NCBI GenBank assembly: GCA_003694465.1
Contig: RFKM01000315.1
Location: 1-9,967 of the forward strand
DNA length: 9,967 nt
From: Alphaproteobacteria bacterium
GTDB lineage: Bacteria; Pseudomonadota; Alphaproteobacteria; Rhodobacterales; Rhodobacteraceae
Direction: 5' to 3'
Each line of letters starts with the position of its first letter. Within the stretch, counting starts at the first letter, position 1. The notes under the pieces were generated by a model. It made no database searches. It saw nothing but the letters and a program-made list of their open reading frames with translations, and had not been told where the DNA came from. Shown here one piece after another: positions 6,615-9,967 of this stretch. The translations under genes were made by a program, and so were the position numbers.

Positions 6615-7003
6615 TCGGAATCGTGATCGTTGCACATGGGGGCCTGGCGGCGGCATACCTGGCCGCGGTCGAGCATGTCGTCGGGCCGGTCCGGCAGGCC
6701 CGGGCCATCGCCATTGCCGCCGATTACGACCGGGAGCGCAAGGCAACCGAGATCATGCGCGCGGCCGATGAGGTCGATACCGGGGAGGGCGTCATCGTGG
6801 TGGTCGACATGTTCGGCTCCTCGCCGGCGAATCTTTCGCTGCCGGCCTGCGCGCGGGAAAACCGGAAGATTCTTTACGGCGCCAACCTGCCCATGCTGGT
6901 CAAGCTTGCCAAATCGCGCCAGAAGCCCATCGACGAGGCCGCCGCCGCGGCCCTCGCGGCGGGGCGCAAATACATCGACGTTGTTGACGGTCGACCGAAG
7001 TAG
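6611..7003 (+). CDS. PTS EIIA component, mannose family
   Basis: A 130-residue EIIA-Man domain protein (often called ManX or PtsM in this context). The phosphorylated His9 lies in VIVAHGGLA. VVVDMFGSSPANLS at about 57-70 is the family's second conserved block, and GANLPML follows. It should accept phosphate from His18 of HPr. No EIIB, EIIC or EIID sugar permease genes are nearby, so it is probably a regulatory end-point of an incomplete PTS, as described for Brucella and rhizobia, rather than part of a sugar uptake system. The start is a GTG overlapping the rapZ stop by 4 bases (GTGA), the same coupling signal as at chvG/hprK. The stop TAG overlaps the ribosome site of ptsH. Confidence 0.93.
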   Translation: MIGIVIVAHGGLAAAYLAAVEHVVGPVRQARAIAIAADYDRERKATEIMRAADEVDTGEGVIVVVDMFGSSPANLSLPACARENRKILYGANLPMLVKLAKSRQKPIDEAAAAALAAGRKYIDVVDGRPK

Positions 7004-7012
7004 GAGAAGACG

Positions 7013-7291
7013 ATGGCCGAACCGATCGTTCGTCAGTTGAAGATCATCAATGACAAGGGGCTCCACGCCCGAGCATCGGCGAAATTCGTCGAGGTCGTCG
7101 AGGCGCATGACGCGAAGGCGCGCGTCACCAAGGACGGCATGCACGCCGACGGCGACTCGATCATGGGCCTGTTGATGCTGGCGGCCTCCTACGGTTCGGT
7201 CATCGAGGTCGAAACCTCCGGGCCTCAGGCCGAAGAGTTGATGGACGCGCTCGAAGCGCTGGTCAAAGACCTGTTCGGCGAAGAGTCCTGA
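7013..7291 (+). CDS. ptsH: HPr family phosphocarrier protein
   Basis: A 92-residue HPr. His18 in GLHARAS is the residue phosphorylated by PEP-dependent enzyme I and passed to EIIA. Ser49 in DGDSIMGLLML is the target of HprK, so both inputs can act on it. The size is normal (85-95). Start ATG 7013 has a strong AGGAG (7002-7006) 6 bases upstream, the best ribosome site in the operon, which fits the usual need for more carrier than kinase. Enzyme I (ptsP or ptsI) is not in the window and must be elsewhere. The operon holds the kinase, carrier and acceptor together, so this HPr is likely regulatory rather than a sugar-transport carrier. Confidence 0.97.
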   Translation: MAEPIVRQLKIINDKGLHARASAKFVEVVEAHDAKARVTKDGMHADGDSIMGLLMLAASYGSVIEVETSGPQAEELMDALEALVKDLFGEES

Positions 7292-7299
7292 GGGCCGAG

Positions 7300-8148
7300 A
7301 TGCAGCTTCCGAAAAAGCCCCCGGGCGCCCGCCCGAAATACGACAAGCGCAGCCTTTCCTACGCCAATTCCTTCGAGAACGGGCTGCAGTCGACCACGAT
7401 CCGCGCCATCGAATGGGTGACCGGGAAGATCCCGATCATCCGGATGGTGCGCGAATTCGAGCGGCGCGGGGGCGCCGAGGGAATCGCCTTCTGGCGCGCC
7501 GCCCTCGACGTGATGGGCATCGAGATCACCACGCCGCCGGAGCAGCTGGCCCATATTCCCAAGGAAGGCCCGGTGGTGGTGGTGGCCAACCACCCGCATG
7601 GTCTTGTCGACGGCATGATTCTGGCCGAAATGATCTCGCGCGTGCGCCCGGATTTCCAGATTCTCACCCGCGAGGTTCTGACTGGCCTCGACGAGATTGC
7701 CTCTTCGTTTCTCATCCCGGTGCCGTTCCCGCATGACAAGGATGCGCAGGCCAAGTTCAAGCAGATGCGGGCCAAGGCCATGGACCGGCTCGCCAGCGGC
7801 GGGCTGATCTGCGTTTTCCCCTCGGGGGTGGTGGCATCGTCCAGAACCGCCTTCGGCCCCGTGGTCGAGGCGGAATGGAACGTGTTTACCGCGCAGATGA
7901 TCCGCAGGGCCGATGCCGCCGTGGTGCCGATCCACTTCCACGGGCAGAATTCGCGCGCCTACCAGATCGCCAACCGCCTCTCGCCGACCCTGCGACAGGC
8001 GCTGCTCCTGCATGAGGTGGTCAAGGCCTGCAATCGCCCGCACGGGCCGGTGATCGGGCCACCGCTCACCGCCGAACAGCTCGCCCCGCTGAAGACCGAC
8101 CCGCGCGGCTTCATCGCCTGGCTGCGGGAGCACACGCTCTCGCTCTGA
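7300..8148 (+). CDS. PlsC-like lysophospholipid acyltransferase
   Basis: A 282-residue LPLAT-superfamily enzyme expected to move an acyl chain from acyl-ACP or acyl-CoA to a lipid hydroxyl at the inner membrane face. Catalytic block I is NHPHGLVD (97-104), an NHx4D motif. A FPSG block follows in CVFPSGVVASSR (171-182), and VVPIHFHGQNSR (208-219) is the later block. FHGQNSR is, as I recall, typical of the 'putative hemolysin'/OlsA-like acyltransferases rather than housekeeping PlsC, so an ornithine-lipid or other special lipid substrate is possible but unproven. ATG 7300 is preceded by GAGGG (7290-7294), which overlaps the ptsH stop; the gap is 8 bases. It is the last gene of the operon and converges on the dehydrogenase gene 6 bases further on. 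Confidence 0.88.
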   Translation: MQLPKKPPGARPKYDKRSLSYANSFENGLQSTTIRAIEWVTGKIPIIRMVREFERRGGAEGIAFWRAALDVMGIEITTPPEQLAHIPKEGPVVVVANHPHGLVDGMILAEMISRVRPDFQILTREVLTGLDEIASSFLIPVPFPHDKDAQAKFKQMRAKAMDRLASGGLICVFPSGVVASSRTAFGPVVEAEWNVFTAQMIRRADAAVVPIHFHGQNSRAYQIANRLSPTLRQALLLHEVVKACNRPHGPVIGPPLTAEQLAPLKTDPRGFIAWLREHTLSL

Positions 8149-8175
8149 GCCGGTTCAGCGCGTCGGAACCGGCTC
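8147..8175. terminator. 10-bp hairpin across two convergent stop codons
   Basis: GAGCCGGTTC (8147-8156) pairs perfectly with GAACCGGCTC (8166-8175) around a 9-base loop. The left arm starts inside the acyltransferase stop codon, and the stem covers the last codons of the dehydrogenase gene, including part of its stop. On the plus strand it is followed by only TT, so it is a weak intrinsic terminator at best. It may block collision or protect 3' ends. The stem is seen; the role is inferred. Confidence 0.5.
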
Positions 8176-9030
8176 TTCGCCGCTGTAATCGTAAAATCCG
8201 CGCCCGGTCTTGCGGCCCAGCCAGCCGGCTTCGACATATTTCGTCAGCAGCGGGCAGGGGCGATACTTTGTATCGGCCAGACCCTCGTGCAGCACGTTCA
8301 TGATCGCGAGGCAGGTGTCGAGGCCGATGAAATCGGCCAGTTCCAGCGGCCCCATCGGGTGATTGGCGCCAAGGCGCATGGCGCTGTCGATCGACTTGAC
8401 CGACCCGACCCCCTCATAGAGCGTGTAGACCGCCTCGTTGATCATCGGCATCAGGATCCGGTTGACGATGAAGGCGGGGAAATCCTCGGCGGGCGAGGCG
8501 GTCTTGCCCAGCCGCTCGACGACTTCGAGGCAGGTCTCGTAGGTTTCCTGGCTGGTGGCGATGCCGCGGATCAGTTCGACGAGCTGCATCACCGGGACGG
8601 GATTCATGAAATGAAACCCCATGAACCGTTCGGGCCGGTCGGTGCGGCTGGCCAGCCGGGTGATCGAGATCGACGAGGTGTTGGAGGTGAGAATCGTCTC
8701 GGGCTTCAGGTGCGGCAGCAGGGCTTCGAAGATCGCCTGCTTGATCTCCTCGTTCTCGGTGGCAGCCTCGATGATCAGGTCTGCCTCGCCGAGATCGGAA
8801 AGCGTCAGCGTGGTGGTGATGCGTTCGAGGGCGGCGTCGCGCTGCTCGGGGGTGATCTTCTCGCGCGCGACCTGCCGCTCGAGGTTGCGGGCAATCGTCA
8901 CCATTGCCTTCTCGAGGGCTTCTTCGCTCACGTCGTTGAGCAGAACCTTGTAGCCGGCAAGGGCCATCACATGGGCGATGCCGTTGCCCATCTGACCCGC
9001 GCCAATCACTCCGACCGTCTCGATAGCCAT
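8155..9030 (-). CDS. hbd: 3-hydroxybutyryl-CoA dehydrogenase
   Basis: A 291-residue NAD(P)-dependent dehydrogenase that interconverts 3-hydroxybutyryl-CoA and acetoacetyl-CoA, used in butyrate/fatty-acid and polyhydroxyalkanoate-linked metabolism. The N-terminal Rossmann domain has [13 protein letters not shown] (8-20) and the acidic Asp33 that favours [11 protein letters not shown] (116-123) and catalytic His140 in [14 protein letters not shown] follow, with Glu152 as its likely partner. The C-terminal helical domain has [17 protein letters not shown]. The length is normal (about 285-295). ATG 9030 is chosen because GGGAG (9041-9037) is 6 bases upstream; a longer in-frame start at 9060 adds 10 residues with no family match. 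In many relatives this gene follows etfBA, as I recall; here the next gene upstream is unrelated and divergent, so it is transcribed alone. Confidence 0.94.
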   Translation of the reverse strand: MAIETVGVIGAGQMGNGIAHVMALAGYKVLLNDVSEEALEKAMVTIARNLERQVAREKITPEQRDAALERITTTLTLSDLGEADLIIEAATENEEIKQAIFEALLPHLKPETILTSNTSSISITRLASRTDRPERFMGFHFMNPVPVMQLVELIRGIATSQETYETCLEVVERLGKTASPAEDFPAFIVNRILMPMINEAVYTLYEGVGSVKSIDSAMRLGANHPMGPLELADFIGLDTCLAIMNVLHEGLADTKYRPCPLLTKYVEAGWLGRKTGRGFYDYSGEEPVPTR

Positions 9031-9055
9031 CCTGTGCTCCCAGATTTCCTGCCGG

Positions 9056-9085
9056 ACCATAGGCCCCGTCCGCCTTGTGCTGCAA
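9056..9085 (-). promoter_or_regulatory. Candidate promoter of the dehydrogenase gene
   Basis: On the minus strand, TTGCAG (9085-9080, 4 of 6 to consensus) and TATGGT (9061-9056, 4 of 6) are 18 bases apart. This would place the start near 9049, with a leader of about 19 bases containing the GGGAG ribosome site. The 170-base gap 9031-9200 also has an AT-rich stretch (about 9126-9153) with the palindrome TTTCGAAA (9146-9153). I find no good -35/-10 pair for the rightward gene. Confidence 0.3.
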
Positions 9086-9200
9086 GCGAAAGCAGGCGCC
9101 GGCGCTGCGGCGCGGCGAGAGCCGTGAAAATTTGAACATTAGCAATTTCGAAACGCTTGTGCGGCACTGTCGATTCCGGGTGAAAAGAGGGAGTGGGTGG

Positions 9201-9967
9201 ATGTCCCAGGTTCTGTTGGGCGATGGTGCCCTCGATTATTTTCCATGCCGTTACGGATCGTCGCGCCTGTTGTTCCGTGGTCCGCGTCGCCGGCTCGATA
9301 CCGACTATGTCGCCTTTCTCGGGAGCACCGAGACCTTTGGAAAGTTCGTGCCCGCGCCATTTCCGGCGCAGGTCGAACAGCTGATCGGCGTGCCCTCGGT
9401 CAATTTCGGCGTGGTCGGTGCGGGGATTGACGCCTTTTATCACGACGAGACGGTGATGCACGCGGCCAGCAATGCGCGGGCGGTCGTCGTCGAGATCATG
9501 GGGGCGCACAATCTTTCGAACCGGTTCTACACCGTGCATCCGCGGCGCAACGACCGCTTCGTGGCTTCCTCGCAGATGCTGCGCGCCCTGTATCGAGATC
9601 TCGATTTTACCGAGTTCAACTTCACACGCCACCTTCTTGCCCGCCTGAAGGCCGGTGACGAAGATCGATTCGCCATGGTCGTCGCCGAGTTGCAGGCGGC
9701 CTGGGTCGCGCGGATGAAGTCGATGCTGAGCCGGATTGCCGCGCCCAGCATCCTGCTCTGGTTCTCCGACCATGAGCCGGACGCCATCGCGAAATGCGGA
9801 AGAGGCGAATCCGAACCGGTGTTGGTGACCTCCGACATGCTCGATGATGTGGCGCCCTTTGCCGTGGCGGTGGTCAAGGTCGTGGCCAGCCCCGAGGAAA
9901 TATCCGACGGGTTCGAGGGGCTGGTATTTCCCCCGGGCGAGGTCGAGGCGGCGCGGAAGGTTCTGGG
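9201..9967 (+). CDS. DUF6473-like protein, 3' end cut by window
   Basis: The first 255 codons of a soluble protein with no signal peptide or membrane segment; the frame is still open at the window end. I recognise it from memory as the DUF6473 type common in Rhodobacterales, by DYFPCRYGSSRLLFRGPRR (12-30), FLGSTETFGKF (39-49) and GAHNLSNRFYTVHPRRNDRF (101-120). Function is unknown. The order GSTETFG, then NFGVVGAG, then GAHNLSN, then WFSDHEPD (187-194) recalls blocks of SGNH/GDSL hydrolases, with Ser42 and Asn104 as possible active residues, but a clear DxxH is missing. Start ATG 9201 has AGAGGGAG (9186-9193) 7 bases upstream; an in-frame GTG at 9180 is less likely. It is divergent from the dehydrogenase gene. 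Confidence 0.8.
   Translation, partial: MSQVLLGDGALDYFPCRYGSSRLLFRGPRRRLDTDYVAFLGSTETFGKFVPAPFPAQVEQLIGVPSVNFGVVGAGIDAFYHDETVMHAASNARAVVVEIMGAHNLSNRFYTVHPRRNDRFVASSQMLRALYRDLDFTEFNFTRHLLARLKAGDEDRFAMVVAELQAAWVARMKSMLSRIAAPSILLWFSDHEPDAIAKCGRGESEPVLVTSDMLDDVAPFAVAVVKVVASPEEISDGFEGLVFPPGEVEAARKVL

Noticed and set aside
5646..6746. 366-residue open frame antisense to rapZ and the EIIA gene
   Set aside because: It crosses three well-supported coupled genes on the other strand and has no motif or context of its own.

Overview
The window is an ordinary, gene-dense stretch of an alphaproteobacterial chromosome, most likely from the Rhodobacter/Roseobacter group (Rhodobacterales). The evidence is high GC, GTG starts and 4-base gene overlaps, the order pckA <> chvI-chvG-hprK, a short HPr kinase, a RapZ with a GASGAGRT nucleotide loop, and a DUF6473-type protein at the right edge. 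I see no insertion sequence, phage gene, CRISPR array, tRNA or rRNA, and no change of base composition that would suggest transfer.

Layout. On the left, a TauE/SafE (TSUP) membrane transporter (23-793, +) converges on pckA (846-2444, -), the gluconeogenic PEP carboxykinase, with a strong hairpin between them. A 348-base divergent intergenic region (2445-2792) separates pckA from chvI. It holds two LacI-type operator-like palindromes 21 bp apart, a 10-bp palindrome, and an 8+8 inverted repeat near chvI. Next comes a seven-gene run on the + strand: chvI (response regulator), chvG (sensor kinase), hprK (HPr kinase core), rapZ, an EIIA-Man family PTS protein, ptsH (HPr), and a PlsC-like lysophospholipid acyltransferase. 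Spacings run from an 11-base overlap to a 36-base gap, so this is very probably one operon. It converges, 6 bases apart, on a 3-hydroxybutyryl-CoA dehydrogenase gene (8155-9030, -), with a 10-bp hairpin across both stop codons. A divergent 170-base gap leads to a DUF6473-like gene (9201 onward, +), cut by the window end.

How the genes work together. ChvG/ChvI is the envelope and acid/host-sensing two-component system of alphaproteobacteria (ExoS/ChvI, BvrS/BvrR). HprK, EIIA-Man and HPr are parts of the 'incomplete', regulatory PTS of these bacteria. HPr carries both the catalytic His (His18) and the target Ser (Ser49) for HprK; enzyme I is not in the window. The operon therefore joins envelope sensing, phosphoryl-relay sensing of carbon/nitrogen state, an RNA-binding adapter (RapZ) and a lipid acyltransferase, next to the committed gluconeogenic gene pckA. 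No wholly new system is apparent. The best leads are the twin operator-like sites upstream of pckA, the lysine-to-arginine Walker A of RapZ inside a PTS operon, and the possible SGNH-like fold of the DUF6473 protein.
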